The translations under genes were made by a program, and so were the position numbers. The notes under the pieces are model-generated. The model was given only the letters and a program-made list of their open reading frames with translations. It did no database searches and had not been told where the DNA came from. Of a DNA stretch of 64,000 nucleotides, positions 20,027 through 31,151 are shown one piece after another. Origin of the DNA: Ancylobacter lacus (GTDB lineage: Bacteria; Pseudomonadota; Alphaproteobacteria; Rhizobiales; Xanthobacteraceae); contig NZ_JAHBGE010000072.1 in the NCBI RefSeq assembly GCF_018390635.1, forward strand, positions 1 through 64,000, given 5' to 3'. Numbering within the stretch: the stretch's first letter is position 1; every line of letters begins with the position of its first letter.

Positions 20027-20941
20027 ATGAGCGTCGAGACACTCCCGTCCGGCACTGAGCAGAGCATCCGCATCGGATCGGCCATCATGTCGTCGCCCGT
20101 GCCCGCCGCCGCGCCGCCGGCGCCCAAGGTTCTCGTGTTCGATTCCGGTGTCGGCGGGCTGTCGGTGCTGCGGGAGCTGCTGCAGGTGCGGCCGGACGCC
20201 CGCTTCGTCTATGCCGCGGACGACGCCGCCTTTCCTTATGGCCGGCTCGACGAGGCTGCCGTGCTCGGCCGCGTGCTGGCGGTGATGGAGCGGCTCATCG
20301 CCGAGCAGGCGCCCGATGCGGTGGTGATCGCCTGCAACACCATCTCGACCGTGGTGCTGCCGGCGCTGCGGGCGCGCTACCCCATGCCCTTCGTCGGCAC
20401 GGTGCCGGCGATCAAGCCGGCCTGCGCCGCCTCGCTCAGCCGGCGCATCAGCGTGCTGGCCACCCCCGGCACGGTGAAGCGGGACTACACCCAGGCGCTG
20501 ATCCGCGATTTCGCCGGCGGCTGCGACGTGACGCTGGTCGGCGCCAGCGGCCTTGCCGGCCTCGCCGAGCGGGCCATGGCCGGGGAGCCGGTCGCCGATG
20601 CCGCCATTGCCGCGGAGATCGCCCCCTGCTTTGTCGGCGAGGGCGCGGCGCGCACCGACGTGGTGGTGCTGGCCTGCACCCATTATCCCCTGCTGCTGGA
20701 TCGCATGACCGCGCTGGCGCCCTGGCCGGTGCGCTGGATCGACCCCGCCCCGGCCATCGCCCGGCGGCTGGCGAGCCTCATCGGCCCGCCGCCGGCTGAG
20801 GTGGCCCCTGGCGAGGTTCCGTCCCCGCCGGTGCGGCTGGTCTCGACCGGCCACCCGCTCGACGCCGGCCTCGTCGCCGGCATCACCGGCGCCGCGGCGG
20901 CGCCGGGCGAGGTGCTGGCCCCGCTCGCGCTCTCGGCCTGA
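20027..20941 (+). CDS. murI: glutamate racemase
   Basis: This 304-residue enzyme makes D-glutamate for peptidoglycan. The fold signatures VFDSGVGGLSVLREL (Asp39/Ser40) and YAADDAAFPYG are present. Both catalytic cysteines are visible in ACNTIS (Cys103) and ACTHYPLL (Cys217). The start at 20027 is backed by a strong GAGGGGGAG six bases upstream. It carries a slightly long N-terminus (about 33 residues before the first strand), and an internal Met21 is an alternative start. Cofactor-independent two-base mechanism by family. It lies between an RNA methyltransferase and a murein transglycosylase. Confidence 0.95.
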   Translation: MSVETLPSGTEQSIRIGSAIMSSPVPAAAPPAPKVLVFDSGVGGLSVLRELLQVRPDARFVYAADDAAFPYGRLDEAAVLGRVLAVMERLIAEQAPDAVVIACNTISTVVLPALRARYPMPFVGTVPAIKPACAASLSRRISVLATPGTVKRDYTQALIRDFAGGCDVTLVGASGLAGLAERAMAGEPVADAAIAAEIAPCFVGEGAARTDVVVLACTHYPLLLDRMTALAPWPVRWIDPAPAIARRLASLIGPPPAEVAPGEVPSPPVRLVSTGHPLDAGLVAGITGAAAAPGEVLAPLALSA

Positions 20942-21119
20942 GAGGGCTGGCGCGGCGGGAAGGCGACGCCCGCCGGGCTGGCGCAGCTCTCGCCCGCCTG
21001 CCCGGCCGCCACTCCCCTGCCGATCTGTCGGCCCGGCCTTGCGCCGGTCACGATCGGCTTGCCATCATTCCCCACCGACGCAGCGTCAGCCGCGCGGGGC
21101 GGATGCAGGGAGAGACAGG

Positions 21120-22370
21120 GTGACGGAACGCAGCGTTGCGGGCGCGGGGATGGCCGGGCTCAGCCGCCGGCTGGTGCTGGCCGGGCTGGGGGCGAGCCTT
21201 GCCGGGCGCCTTGCCGCCGCGCAATCGGCCCGGCAGCCCTTCCCGGCGTGGGTCGAGAGCTTCCGTGCGCCGGCCCGGGCCAAGGGCATTTCAGACGCGG
21301 TCTATGACCGCGTCATGGGCGGGGTGACGCCGGACACCTCGGTCTATGCCCGCGACAGCGCCCAGCCGGAATTCCGCGAGCAGCTCTGGCAATATCTCAA
21401 CCGCCGCATTTCGGAATGGCGCATCCGCACCGGGATCGCGGCCTATAAGGCCAATGCCCGGCTGCTGAAGAAGCTGGAAGGCGATTTCGGCGTCGCCCCC
21501 GACATATTGCTCGGCCTGTGGGGCATGGAGAGCGCCTTCGGCGAGCTCGTCACCGACCCCGACCACATGAAGCCGGTGTTCAATTCGCTCGCGGCGCTGG
21601 CCTGGGGCGAGGAGCGCCGCCGGCGCTACTGGGAGACCGAGCTGATCAACGCGCTCGCCATCGTGCAGCGCGGCTGGGGCACGCCGCAGGCCATGCTCGG
21701 CTCGTGGGCCGGGGCGATGGGGCATACCCAGTGGATGCCGGAGGTCTGGCTCAATCTCGGCATCGATTATGACGGCGATGGCCGCGTCTCGCCCTATGAG
21801 GTGGGCGACGCGCTGGCCGGCACCTCGCGTTACCTGCTGAAGCGCGGCAGCTACCAGCGCGGCATCCCGTGGGGTTTCGAGGTGTCGCTGACGGGCGTGC
21901 CGGCAAAGCTCGCCGACGAGCGCACGACGCGGCCGGTGGAGGCCTGGGGCGGGCTCGGCGTGAAGCCGGCGGGGGGAGGGCGCTTCTCCCACCCCAAGGC
22001 GGTGGCGCGGCTCTGGGCGCCGGTCGGCGCGGACGGGCCGGCCTTCCTGCTGACGAAGAACTTCTACGCCGTGAAGTCCTACAACCCGTCGATGAACTAC
22101 GCGCTGGCGGTGTGCCATCTCGGCGACCGGGTGCTGGGCGGGGCGCCCTTCGTCACCCCGTTCCCCGGCGGCGAGCGCCCGCTCACGCTTGCCGAGGTGC
22201 AGGAGGTGCAGAAGCGCCTCACCGCCGCCGGCTTCGACACCGGCGGCACCGACGGGCGGGTCGGCAACATGACGATGCAGGCGGTGCGGGACTTCCAGCA
22301 GAAGGCGGGAATCGCCCCGGCCGACGGCTATGCCGGGCTCGAGGTGCTGCAGGCGCTGCGGGGGCGGTGA
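21120..22370 (+). CDS. MltB-family lytic murein transglycosylase with Tat-like signal and peptidoglycan-binding domain
   Basis: This 416-residue periplasmic enzyme cleaves peptidoglycan glycan strands to 1,6-anhydro ends. A GTG start at 21120 follows AGGGAGAG at ideal spacing. The N-terminus has a twin-arginine-like signal (SRRLVLAGLGASLAG) with cleavage likely near AAAQS. The catalytic domain contains GLWGMESAFGE with the catalytic Glu, then SWAGAMGHTQWMPE and DYDGDGRVSPYEVGDALAGT, which define MltB/GH103. A C-terminal PG_binding_1 domain spans about 350-416 (VQEVQKRLTAAGFDTGGTDG). It is downstream of murI on the same strand, with 178 bp between. Confidence 0.93.
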   Translation: MTERSVAGAGMAGLSRRLVLAGLGASLAGRLAAAQSARQPFPAWVESFRAPARAKGISDAVYDRVMGGVTPDTSVYARDSAQPEFREQLWQYLNRRISEWRIRTGIAAYKANARLLKKLEGDFGVAPDILLGLWGMESAFGELVTDPDHMKPVFNSLAALAWGEERRRRYWETELINALAIVQRGWGTPQAMLGSWAGAMGHTQWMPEVWLNLGIDYDGDGRVSPYEVGDALAGTSRYLLKRGSYQRGIPWGFEVSLTGVPAKLADERTTRPVEAWGGLGVKPAGGGRFSHPKAVARLWAPVGADGPAFLLTKNFYAVKSYNPSMNYALAVCHLGDRVLGGAPFVTPFPGGERPLTLAEVQEVQKRLTAAGFDTGGTDGRVGNMTMQAVRDFQQKAGIAPADGYAGLEVLQALRGR

Positions 22371-22397
22371 GGCCGGCGGGCGTTGCGTCCGGGACCG

Positions 22398-23162
22398 TCA
22401 TTTGCAGGTCGGCCCGATGAGCTGATAGCGCGAGGCCTTCTCATGTTGCGCGACAGCGGCGCGATCGGCATGGGCCGGCACCGTTGCCGTGCGGGGCACG
22501 GTGCGGCCGTCGCTGTCGCTGCGCAGATAGGCGACGGTGAGGCTGGCGTCGCAACTGCTGCTGCAGACCAGATTGGAGGTCCAGCTGTCAACCACCGTGC
22601 CGCAGCTGACGGCACAGGGCGAGCCGTCCGGGTTCACCGGGGTGCACTTGCCGCTGCCGGCTCCGCTCGTGCTGGCCGGCGGCTTGGCGACGGGCACGGC
22701 CGGGGTCGGCGCCGGCTGCGACGACTGGGCCTGCTGGGCCTTTCTGGCCCGCTCTGCCTCCGCCGCCCGCCGCGCTTCGCTGGCGCGGGCCTCGGCGTTG
22801 ACGCGCGCGGCGAGGGCGTCGGCCCGCTCCTTGGCGGCCAGCGCCATGGCGATGCAGCGCTTGTCGGTGTCGAAGGCCCGGTAGGCCATTGCCTTGCAGC
22901 GCTCGTTCGGGGTCTTGCAGCCGGGGTCGCGGTCGATTCCCTGCAGCGTCGCGATGACCCCTTTCTTGCAGGCGACCGCGGCATCTATCTGCCGTTGGAT
23001 GTCCGCCGCCTCGCGCTGCACATTCTCCAGCGTTTCCGCCCGCACGGGAACGGTCATGATGGCGAGGAGGCACGCCGCAGCCGCACGTGTCGCAACGTGG
23101 GGTCGGGTCGGCCGCAGAAAGTCGCGCGCGTCGGGCATGGTGGTTCCGGCATGGACAGGCAT
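22398..23162 (-). CDS. secreted protein of unknown function with Cys-rich C-terminus
   Basis: This is a 254-residue protein, or 246 if it starts at 23138 (MPDARDF). A hydrophobic segment (AAAACLLAIMTVPVRAE) looks like a signal peptide cleaved after the VRA. Then come a helical region with paired cysteines (VACKKG, DPGCKTPNERCKAM, DKRCIAMALAAKERAD), an Ala/Glu/Arg-rich coiled coil and a Pro/Ala/Ser linker. The Cys-rich C-terminus contains GKCTPVNPDGSPC, VSCGTV, VCSSSCDAS and GPTCK. Disulfide pairing in the periplasm is likely. The family is not recognised. Neither start has a strong ribosome-binding site. It is convergent with the transglycosylase, 27 bp apart. Confidence 0.7.
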   Translation of the reverse strand: MPVHAGTTMPDARDFLRPTRPHVATRAAAACLLAIMTVPVRAETLENVQREAADIQRQIDAAVACKKGVIATLQGIDRDPGCKTPNERCKAMAYRAFDTDKRCIAMALAAKERADALAARVNAEARASEARRAAEAERARKAQQAQSSQPAPTPAVPVAKPPASTSGAGSGKCTPVNPDGSPCAVSCGTVVDSWTSNLVCSSSCDASLTVAYLRSDSDGRTVPRTATVPAHADRAAVAQHEKASRYQLIGPTCK

Positions 23163-23280
23163 GACGATACGGCAGAGAGTAAGGTGGGTAGGGCCGCACC
23201 ATCAAGCGTGCGCGCCTTCGCCGCCGGCAGCGCCCAGCGACGGCATGGGCGTGCCTATGACGGGCGCATGACCGCCGGCC

Positions 23281-23309
23281 TTGACCTTGCCGCGCTTTGC
23301 GCCTATGCA
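23281..23309 (+). promoter_or_regulatory. candidate promoter for rpsD
   Basis: TTGACC (23281-23286), an exact 17-nt spacer and TATGCA (23304-23309) form a good sigma70-like promoter reading toward rpsD. It implies a leader of about 145 nt, where autogenous S4 control could act. Prediction from consensus only. Confidence 0.45.
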
Positions 23310-23461
23310 GCCCACCTCGCCGGGCGGTCACACGCTCGGCGATGTGTTTCACGCACCCGTGGTCCCGGTTCGGCGCGTTCGAACGGGGCCTGTCGCCCTC
23401 GATGAGGGAACAGGAGGGGGCGCGATCCAACCCGCAACCTTCTGCGAAGAGGACCAGCGCA

Positions 23462-24079
23462 ATGAGCAAGCGCGTCTCGGCCAAGCATAAACTCGATCGC
23501 CGCATGGGCGAGAACATCTGGGGCCGTTCCAAGAGCCCCATCAACAAGCGTGAATACGGCCCCGGCCAGCACGGCCAGCGCCGCAAGGGCAAGCTCTCCG
23601 ACTTCGGCGTGCAGCTGCGCGCCAAGCAGAAGCTGAAGGGCTACTACGCCTCCATCGGCGAGAAGCAGTTCTACGCCGTCTATGTCGAGGCCTCCCGCCT
23701 GAAGGGCGACACCGGCGCCAATCTGATCGGCCTGCTCGAGCGTCGTCTCGACGCGGTGGTCTATCGCGCCAAGTTCGTGCCGACCCCCTTCGCCGCCCGC
23801 CAGTTCGTCAGCCACGGCCATGTGAAGGTCAATGGTCGCCGGGTCAACATCCCGAGCTATCAGGTGAAGGTCGGCGACGTGGTCGAGGTGAAGGAAGCCT
23901 CCCGCCAGATGGTGCTGGTGCTGGAGGCCGTCGCCTCCGGTGAGCGCGATGTGCCGGACTATCTCGAAGTCGACCACGGCAAGCTGACCGCGAAGTTCAC
24001 CCGCGTTCCCGAGCTGAACGAGGTGCCCTATCCGGTCGTGATGGAGCCGAACCTCGTCGTCGAATATTATTCGCGCTGA
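23462..24079 (+). CDS. rpsD: 30S ribosomal protein S4
   Basis: This 205-residue S4 is a primary 16S rRNA-binding protein and small-subunit assembly nucleator. It opens [20 protein letters not shown], an alphaproteobacterial form lacking the zinc-binding cysteines. Next come the helical domain ([20 protein letters not shown]) and the S4 RNA-binding domain ([46 protein letters not shown]). AGAGGA precedes the ATG. The gene stands alone outside the alpha operon, as is usual in this class. A good promoter lies upstream and a classical intrinsic terminator follows. Confidence 0.98.
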   Translation: MSKRVSAKHKLDRRMGENIWGRSKSPINKREYGPGQHGQRRKGKLSDFGVQLRAKQKLKGYYASIGEKQFYAVYVEASRLKGDTGANLIGLLERRLDAVVYRAKFVPTPFAARQFVSHGHVKVNGRRVNIPSYQVKVGDVVEVKEASRQMVLVLEAVASGERDVPDYLEVDHGKLTAKFTRVPELNEVPYPVVMEPNLVVEYYSR

Positions 24080-24130
24080 TCGTTCGTTTCGGTCGGATCG
24101 TCCACCCGACCATACCGACCAGCCACACGG

Positions 24131-24158
24131 AAAAGCCGCCCCGAAGGGCGGCTTTTTT
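24131..24158 (+). terminator. intrinsic terminator of rpsD
   Basis: An 11-bp stem (24131-24141 with 24146-24156), a cgaa tetraloop and a run of six T residues lie 52 bp after the rpsD stop. This is the clearest rho-independent terminator in the window. Confidence 0.9.
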
Positions 24159-24206
24159 GTTGGGGCGGGGGCCTGCGCGGAGCCGGGGCTTCCCGCCGGG
24201 AGGTCG

Positions 24207-24821
24207 TCAGGCGTCCCGGGACCAGCCGATGCGGTAAACCCGCCCGGTCTGCGCGCCCTCGACGCTGCGGGCATAGCCCAGCGCCACCTCCGCCGCCGGA
24301 ACCGCCTTGTAGCCGCGGAAATAGGGCCCATAGGCGGGCAGCGATTCCTCGACCACCGTCGGGCTCACCGCGTTGATCCGCAACCCGCGCGGCAGCGCGA
24401 TCGCCGCGCCGCGCACGAAGCCGTCAATGCCGCCATTGGTGAGGGCGGCGGAGACCCCTTCGCGGATGGGATCGTCGTTGAGCAGCCCGCTGGTGAGGGT
24501 GAAGGAGCCGCCGTCGCGGATGTGCTTCATCCCCAGCAGGACCAGATTCACCTGTCCCATCAGCTTGTTGCGCAGGCCCAGCTCGAAGGAGCCGGCGGTG
24601 AAGTCCTCGAAGGCGCCGAACGTCACCTTGCCCGAGGCGCAGATTACCGCGTCGAACGCCCCGACGGCGGCATAGAGGTTCTCGATCGAGGCGGGGTCGG
24701 CGATGTCGGCGCGGACGTCGCCGCCGCTGCGGCCGACCCGCACGATCTCGTGGCGCGGCGCCAGCTCGGCGTCGATGGCCCGGCCAATGGTGCCGCTGGC
24801 GCCAATCAGGATGATTTTCAT
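24207..24821 (-). CDS. short-chain dehydrogenase/reductase
   Basis: This 204-residue Rossmann-fold oxidoreductase starts MKIILIGASGTIGRAID, giving the TGxxGxG-like dinucleotide motif as GASGTIG. A strong GGAGGAGG sits upstream of 24821. Inside are DVRADIADPASIENLY, ICASGKVTFG (an NNAG-like segment), LTSGLLN and INAVSPTVVEES. The usual YxxxK catalytic pair is not obvious: the stretch after LTNGG (GGIDGFVRGAAIAL) lacks the Tyr, which places it in the small atypical SDR group annotated as short chain dehydrogenase. Substrate is unknown. It is leftward, separated from grxD by a terminator, and likely transcribed alone. Confidence 0.85.
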   Translation of the reverse strand: MKIILIGASGTIGRAIDAELAPRHEIVRVGRSGGDVRADIADPASIENLYAAVGAFDAVICASGKVTFGAFEDFTAGSFELGLRNKLMGQVNLVLLGMKHIRDGGSFTLTSGLLNDDPIREGVSAALTNGGIDGFVRGAAIALPRGLRINAVSPTVVEESLPAYGPYFRGYKAVPAAEVALGYARSVEGAQTGRVYRIGWSRDA

Positions 24822-24865
24822 GACGATTTCCTCCTCCCGCGGCATCAGACCCAGCCAAGGCCGCA

Positions 24866-24898
24866 CAAAACAAAACGGGGCGCCCTGCGGCACCCCGT
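24866..24898 (-). terminator. intrinsic terminator of the pur-bolA-grxD run
   Basis: On the minus strand a stem (acggggtgc with gcgccccgt, one G-T pair) is followed by TTTTGTTTTG. It begins 25 bp after the grxD stop and ends before the next leftward gene, so it closes the purine/bolA/grxD unit. Confidence 0.75.
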
Positions 24899-24922
24899 CT
24901 GAAGCCTGATCCTGCGCCGCCC

Positions 24923-25261
<339 letters not shown>

Positions 25262-25309
25262 GGTCTCTACCTCTGGCAGATGATGTAAGCGGCGGGCGGG
25301 CCGCGCCGT

Positions 25310-25543
25310 TCAGTCCGGTACGCTGGTCTGCAGGGCGAGCGCGTGGAGCACGCCGCCCATCTGTCCCTTGAGTGCCGCATAGACCATCTGGTGCTGCTGC
25401 ACCCGGCTCTTGCCGCGGAAGCTCTCCGAGATCACCGTGGCGGCATAGTGATTGCCGTCCCCCGCCATGTCGCGGATCGTCACCTCGGCGCCGGGAAGGC
25501 CTTCCTTGATCATGCGCTCAATGTCGATGGCATCCATCGCCAT
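25310..25543 (-). CDS. BolA-family protein
   Basis: This 77-residue protein has the BolA/IbaG class KH-like fold: DIERMIKEGLPGAEVTIRDM, then GDGNHYAATVISESFRGKSRVQQHQMVYAAL. The conserved His of HYAATV is present, which contributes to Fe-S ligation with Grx4. It starts 13 bp after purL, and its ribosome-binding site (GAGGGG) overlaps the purL stop, so coupling is likely. Paired with grxD immediately downstream. Role: Fe-S cluster handling or redox/iron signalling, by family. Confidence 0.93.
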   Translation of the reverse strand: MAMDAIDIERMIKEGLPGAEVTIRDMAGDGNHYAATVISESFRGKSRVQQHQMVYAALKGQMGGVLHALALQTSVPD

Positions 25544-25556
25544 GGTCCGTCCCCCC

Positions 25557-27767
<2,211 letters not shown>

Positions 27768-27818
27768 GCGACCGCCATCATCAAGGTTGGCACGGGGTGT
27801 GGACGCCGAAGCGCGGGT

Positions 27819-28517
27819 TCAGGCCCGCTCCAGCACGCCCGCGAGACTTTCGAACAGGGCACGGCCATCGGTGGGGCCGATGAGCGGATCCACATGGTTT
27901 TCCGGGTGGGGCATCAGGCCGAGCACATTGAGCTTCTCGGAGACGATGCCGGCGATGGAATTGGCGGCGCCGTTCAGCACCTGCTCGTCATCGCGCTGGC
28001 CGGAGGTCGTGACGTAGCGGAAAACCACGCGCCCCTCGCCCTCCAGACGCTTCAGCGTCTCCGCGTCGGCGGTGTAGTTGCCCTCACCATGGGCCACCGG
28101 GAAGCGCACGATGCTGCCCTTGGCGTATTTGCGGGTGTAGGGCGTGTCGATGCGCTCCACCCGCAGCCGGGCCTCGCGGCAGATGAACCGGAGCCGGGCA
28201 TTGCGCACCAGAACGCCCGGCAGCAGGCCGCTTTCGCACAGGATCTGGAAGCCGTTGCAGATGCCGAGAACGAGCCCGCCGCGGGCGGCATGGGCGCGCA
28301 CCGCTTCCATGATGGTGGCGCGGGCGGCGATGGCGCCGCAGCGCAGATAGTCGCCATAGGAGAAGCCGCCCGGCAGCACCACGAGGTCGGTGCCGGCCGG
28401 CAGGGCGGTGTCGGCATGCCAGACCAGGGTCGGACGCGAACCGGACACCAGCTCCAGGGCGCGGGCGACGTCGCCCTCGCGATTGGAGCCGGGGAAAACG
28501 ATGACGGCAGCTTTCAT
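27819..28517 (-). CDS. purQ: phosphoribosylformylglycinamidine synthase subunit I (glutaminase)
   Basis: This 232-residue class I glutamine amidotransferase supplies ammonia to PurL. The nucleophile Cys87 lies in GLVLGICNGFQIL, the oxyanion region is LPGGFSYGDYLRCGAIA, and the catalytic His/Glu are in GLMPHPENHVDP. It starts 7 bp after purS, with the order purS-purQ-purL typical of alphaproteobacteria and Gram-positives. Confidence 0.97.
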   Translation of the reverse strand: MKAAVIVFPGSNREGDVARALELVSGSRPTLVWHADTALPAGTDLVVLPGGFSYGDYLRCGAIAARATIMEAVRAHAARGGLVLGICNGFQILCESGLLPGVLVRNARLRFICREARLRVERIDTPYTRKYAKGSIVRFPVAHGEGNYTADAETLKRLEGEGRVVFRYVTTSGQRDDEQVLNGAANSIAGIVSEKLNVLGLMPHPENHVDPLIGPTDGRALFESLAGVLERA

Positions 28518-28524
28518 GATGGCG

Positions 28525-28767
28525 TCAGCCCAAAAACTCGACGCGGTAGCTCTCGATGACCGTATTGGCCAGCAGCTTCTCGCAGGCGTCCTTGAGGACC
28601 GACTCGGCCTTGGAGGTGTCCGCGACGTCGAGCTCGATGTCGAAGACCTTGCCCTGGCGGACGCTGCCGATGCCGTGGACGCCGAGCGAGCGCAGGGCGC
28701 CTTCGATTGCCTTGCCCTGGGGGTCGAGCACGGCGGACTTCAGGGTGACGAGGACACGCGCCTTCAT
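28525..28767 (-). CDS. purS: phosphoribosylformylglycinamidine synthase subunit PurS
   Basis: This 80-residue bridging subunit of the PurLQS complex contains VLVTLKSAVLDPQGKAIEGAL, GIGSVRQGKVFDIEL and CEKLLANTVIESYRVE, all PurS hallmarks. It channels ammonia between PurQ and PurL. Separated from purC by 93 bp holding a hairpin with a U-rich tail, so PurS-Q-L expression may be set partly by read-through. Confidence 0.95.
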   Translation of the reverse strand: MKARVLVTLKSAVLDPQGKAIEGALRSLGVHGIGSVRQGKVFDIELDVADTSKAESVLKDACEKLLANTVIESYRVEFLG

Positions 28768-28808
28768 GGATCTGGCCTTCTGGAATGCGCCTTACGCAGA
28801 AAACAGAA

Positions 28809-28830
28809 GCGGGGGCGCTCGTGCCCCCGC
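28809..28830 (-). terminator. hairpin with U-rich tail between purC and purS
   Basis: On the minus strand an 8-bp perfect stem (gcgggggc / gcccccgc, 6-nt loop) is followed by ttctgttttct. It lies between the purC stop (28861) and purS start (28767). It could terminate purC transcripts or act as a partial terminator that lowers purSQL expression. Confidence 0.5.
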
Positions 28831-28860
28831 CTATCATCGGACCGGCCGAGGCTCAACGCC

Positions 28861-29640
28861 TCACTTCTCGGGTTCGGCCTTGACCAGAACCGGGCCGCCA
28901 CCTTGCGCCCGCTCGTTCTCGGACATGATGCCGAGCCGGCGCGCCACTTCGGAGTAGGCCTCGACCAGGCCGCCGAGGTCGCGGCGGAACCGGTCCTTGT
29001 CCAGCTTGTCGTTCGACTTGATGTCCCACAGCCGGCACGAATCGGGGCTGATCTCGTCAGCGACCACGATCCGCATCATGTCGTTCTCCCACAGGCGGCC
29101 GCATTCCATCTTGAAATCGACCAGACGGATGCCGACGCCGAGGAAGAGCCCGGACAGGAAGTCATTGACGCGGATCGCCAGCGCGATGATGTCGTCGATT
29201 TCCTGCGTCGTGGCCCAGCCGAAGGCCGTGATGTGCTCTTCCGACACCATCGGGTCGTTGAGCTGGTCGTTCTTGTAATAGAACTCGATGATGGACCGGG
29301 GGAGGGCGGTGCCTTCCTCGATGCCGAGCCGGGTCGAGAGCGAGCCGGCCGCGACATTGCGGATGACGATCTCGAGCGGGATGATCTCCACCTCGCGGAT
29401 CAACTGCTCGCGCATGTTGAGACGCTTGATGAAATGGGTCGGCACCCCGATCTCGTTCAGCTTCAGGAAGACGTATTCCGAGATGCGGTTGTTCAGCACA
29501 CCCTTGCCGTCGATGACGTCGTGCTTCTTGTTGTTGAAGGCGGTGGCGTCATCCTTGAAGTGCTGGATCAAAGTGCCGGGCTCCGGGCCTTCGTAAAGGA
29601 CCTTTGCCTTACCTTCATAAATGCGGCGGCGGCGGCTCAT
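28861..29640 (-). CDS. purC: SAICAR synthetase (phosphoribosylaminoimidazole-succinocarboxamide synthase)
   Basis: This 259-residue enzyme condenses CAIR with aspartate, using ATP, in purine synthesis. Motifs [55 protein letters not shown] and [13 protein letters not shown] are standard. The start at 29640 ([10 protein letters not shown]) matches family usage. An in-frame ATG at 29670 (MDFLNRR) is a possible alternative used in some relatives, and neither has a strong Shine-Dalgarno. First gene of the leftward purine run, divergent from the ATPase zeta inhibitor gene. Confidence 0.96.
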   Translation of the reverse strand: MSRRRRIYEGKAKVLYEGPEPGTLIQHFKDDATAFNNKKHDVIDGKGVLNNRISEYVFLKLNEIGVPTHFIKRLNMREQLIREVEIIPLEIVIRNVAAGSLSTRLGIEEGTALPRSIIEFYYKNDQLNDPMVSEEHITAFGWATTQEIDDIIALAIRVNDFLSGLFLGVGIRLVDFKMECGRLWENDMMRIVVADEISPDSCRLWDIKSNDKLDKDRFRRDLGGLVEAYSEVARRLGIMSENERAQGGGPVLVKAEPEK

Positions 29641-29997
29641 GGGTGGGTACCGTCGGTTGAGGAAATCCATCGTGCCGGGGCTCCGGTTGTGACTGGTCCA
29701 CGGCTCGGGGCGCCGAGTGTCCACGCGGCCTGACGTGCTCCGTCGATTCGTGTCGCAACGCACAAGCGCCCGCTATCGGACACTAGCCGATCGGCGGGCC
29801 GTATACAACGCGATGCCATTGAGCGCGAGCCTTGGCTGTGCATGCCTTCCGCCTGCCGGATGCATGCCTGTTCGAGCCGATGGCGGGCGGCGTCATATTG
29901 ACGTAGGGACGTGCCGTCATGACCTGTGCCGTTGATTTGGGTACCGGCACGCGATAATCAAGCCGCCAATCCGGCGCATGCACAGGGGGCAGCCATC
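29641..29997. other. divergent intergenic region between purC and the zeta inhibitor gene
   Basis: No gene is supported. The rightward promoter-like sequence is listed separately. On the minus strand TTGTAT (29808-29803), a 17-nt spacer and TAGTGT (29785-29780) is a weak candidate purC promoter, giving a leader of about 140 nt. No riboswitch fold was recognised by eye. Confidence 0.4.
29932..29958 (+). promoter_or_regulatory. possible promoter of the zeta inhibitor gene
   Basis: TTGATT (29932-29937) and GATAAT (29953-29958) are separated by 15 nt, slightly short. The -10 is close to consensus and lies 39 bp before the ATG, implying a short leader. Confidence 0.35.
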
Positions 29998-30321
29998 ATG
30001 AGCACGTTTGACAAGCGCGAAGAGGGCTTCGAGGCCCAGTATGCGCATGATGAGAAGCTGCGCTTCAGGGCCCATGCGCGGCGCAACCGCGCGCTCGGTC
30101 TGTGGGCGGCGGAGAAGCTCGGTCTTTCCGGCGACGAAGCGGCTGCCTATGCGGTGACCCTGGTCGAGGCCGACCTCGAGGAGGCCGGTGACGAGGATGT
30201 GTACCGCAAGCTGCGGACCGATTTCGACGCCAAGGGTCTCGACATCTCCGAGCACCGCATCCGCCGCACCATGGACGAACTGCTCGCCGAAGCCGTGGAA
30301 TCGCTCAAGAAGGAAGGCTGA
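29998..30321 (+). CDS. DUF1476 protein, F1-ATPase zeta-type inhibitor
   Basis: This 107-residue protein of the alphaproteobacteria-specific DUF1476 family includes the Paracoccus denitrificans F1-ATPase zeta subunit, which blocks ATP hydrolysis through its N-terminus. It opens MSTFDKREEGFEAQYAHDEK, then RFRAHARRNRALGLWAAEKLGLSG, a four-helix body and EHRIRRTMDELLAEA. Length and order match the family. The ATG at 29998 follows AGGGGG. Divergent from purC, a neighbourhood seen in many alphaproteobacteria. In some species zeta is a weaker inhibitor, so the strength of inhibition is not predictable here. Confidence 0.9.
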   Translation: MSTFDKREEGFEAQYAHDEKLRFRAHARRNRALGLWAAEKLGLSGDEAAAYAVTLVEADLEEAGDEDVYRKLRTDFDAKGLDISEHRIRRTMDELLAEAVESLKKEG

Positions 30322-30557
30322 GGCCGCGAAGGCCCGGCGGGAAGGATAGCGCCTCCCGCAGAACAGACAGAGGGAGCCGCGCGCTCCCCATTGTCGGCTG
30401 CAGACGGCCGAGGCCTCGCTCCAGCGAATAATGCCGGTTTGCCCTTTCGCTACTGGCGGTGCAACCGGGCTTTCCCCATCTCGTTGATCAGGTGACGCGG
30501 CCACAGCCGCAGGCAACCCGGGTCCGGCATGACGTAGGTCGTGTGGAGGAAAGCGCG

Positions 30558-31076
30558 ATGAGACTCACGAAATCCCTGCCGCTTGCCATTGGCCTGACGC
30601 TGGCGGGCACCGTCAGCGCGATGGCTTGGCCGGCGACGACCACCACCAGCAGCAATGTCCGCAGCGGGCCCGGCACGGGATATCGCGTCGTGGCGACGCT
30701 GCCGCCGGGCGCACGGGTGGATGTGGGCTCCTGTGCCGGCGGGTGGTGCCGCACCAGCATGGGCTTCATCGCCGCCGGGCTGCTCGGGCGAGGCGGCGGG
30801 ACCCGCGTCGTGGTGCAACCGTCCTACATCTATGCCCCGCCACCGCCCGTGGTTGTCGGGATCGGTGGTTACTGGGGGCCGGGCTACTGGGGCGGCCCGG
30901 GCTACTGGGGCCCCGGCTACTGGGGCGCGCGTGGCGGCTACTGGCGTGGCGGCTACTGGGGACCTCGGCCCGGCTGGGCCTACCGCCCGGCCGGGTGGGG
31001 TGGCGGCTGGGGCGGCCGGCCCGGTTGGGGTGGCGGCTGGGGCGGTGGCGGCTGGGGTGGCCGCGGCTGGCGCTGA
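30558..31076 (+). CDS. secreted SH3-like protein with Gly/Trp/Tyr-rich repeats
   Basis: This 172-residue protein has a Sec signal peptide (MRLTKSLPLAIGLTLAGTVSA). A short bacterial SH3-type domain follows (about 25-75: SSNVRSGPGTGYRVVATLPPGARVDVG, GGWCRTSMGFI). Then comes a low-complexity tail rich in GYWGPGYWG and GGWGG units to the C-terminus. GGAGGAAA precedes the ATG at 30558. Such SH3-plus-Gly/Trp proteins are common in Hyphomicrobiales; function is unknown, possibly cell-envelope associated. The tail's 9-15-bp repeats are prone to slippage. Convergent with purB across a hairpin. Confidence 0.85.
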   Translation: MRLTKSLPLAIGLTLAGTVSAMAWPATTTTSSNVRSGPGTGYRVVATLPPGARVDVGSCAGGWCRTSMGFIAAGLLGRGGGTRVVVQPSYIYAPPPPVVVGIGGYWGPGYWGGPGYWGPGYWGARGGYWRGGYWGPRPGWAYRPAGWGGGWGGRPGWGGGWGGGGWGGRGWR

Positions 31077-31085
31077 TCTCCCCCC

Positions 31086-31123
31086 GGCTTCGGGAGCGGC
31101 CCGCAAGGCGGTCTCCCGAAGCC
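31086..31123 (+). terminator. hairpin between convergent SH3-like gene and purB
   Basis: An 11-bp perfect inverted repeat (ggcttcgggag at 31086-31096, ctcccgaagcc at 31113-31123) with a 16-nt loop sits between the two converging stops (31076 and 31152). No T run is present. Probable bidirectional transcription end. Confidence 0.45.
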
Positions 31124-31151
31124 CTGACCGATGGCGGAACGCGGCCGACGC

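Noticed and set aside
29641-29997. Purine riboswitch before purC
   Set aside because: No aptamer-like three-helix junction or conserved purine-riboswitch bases could be recognised.
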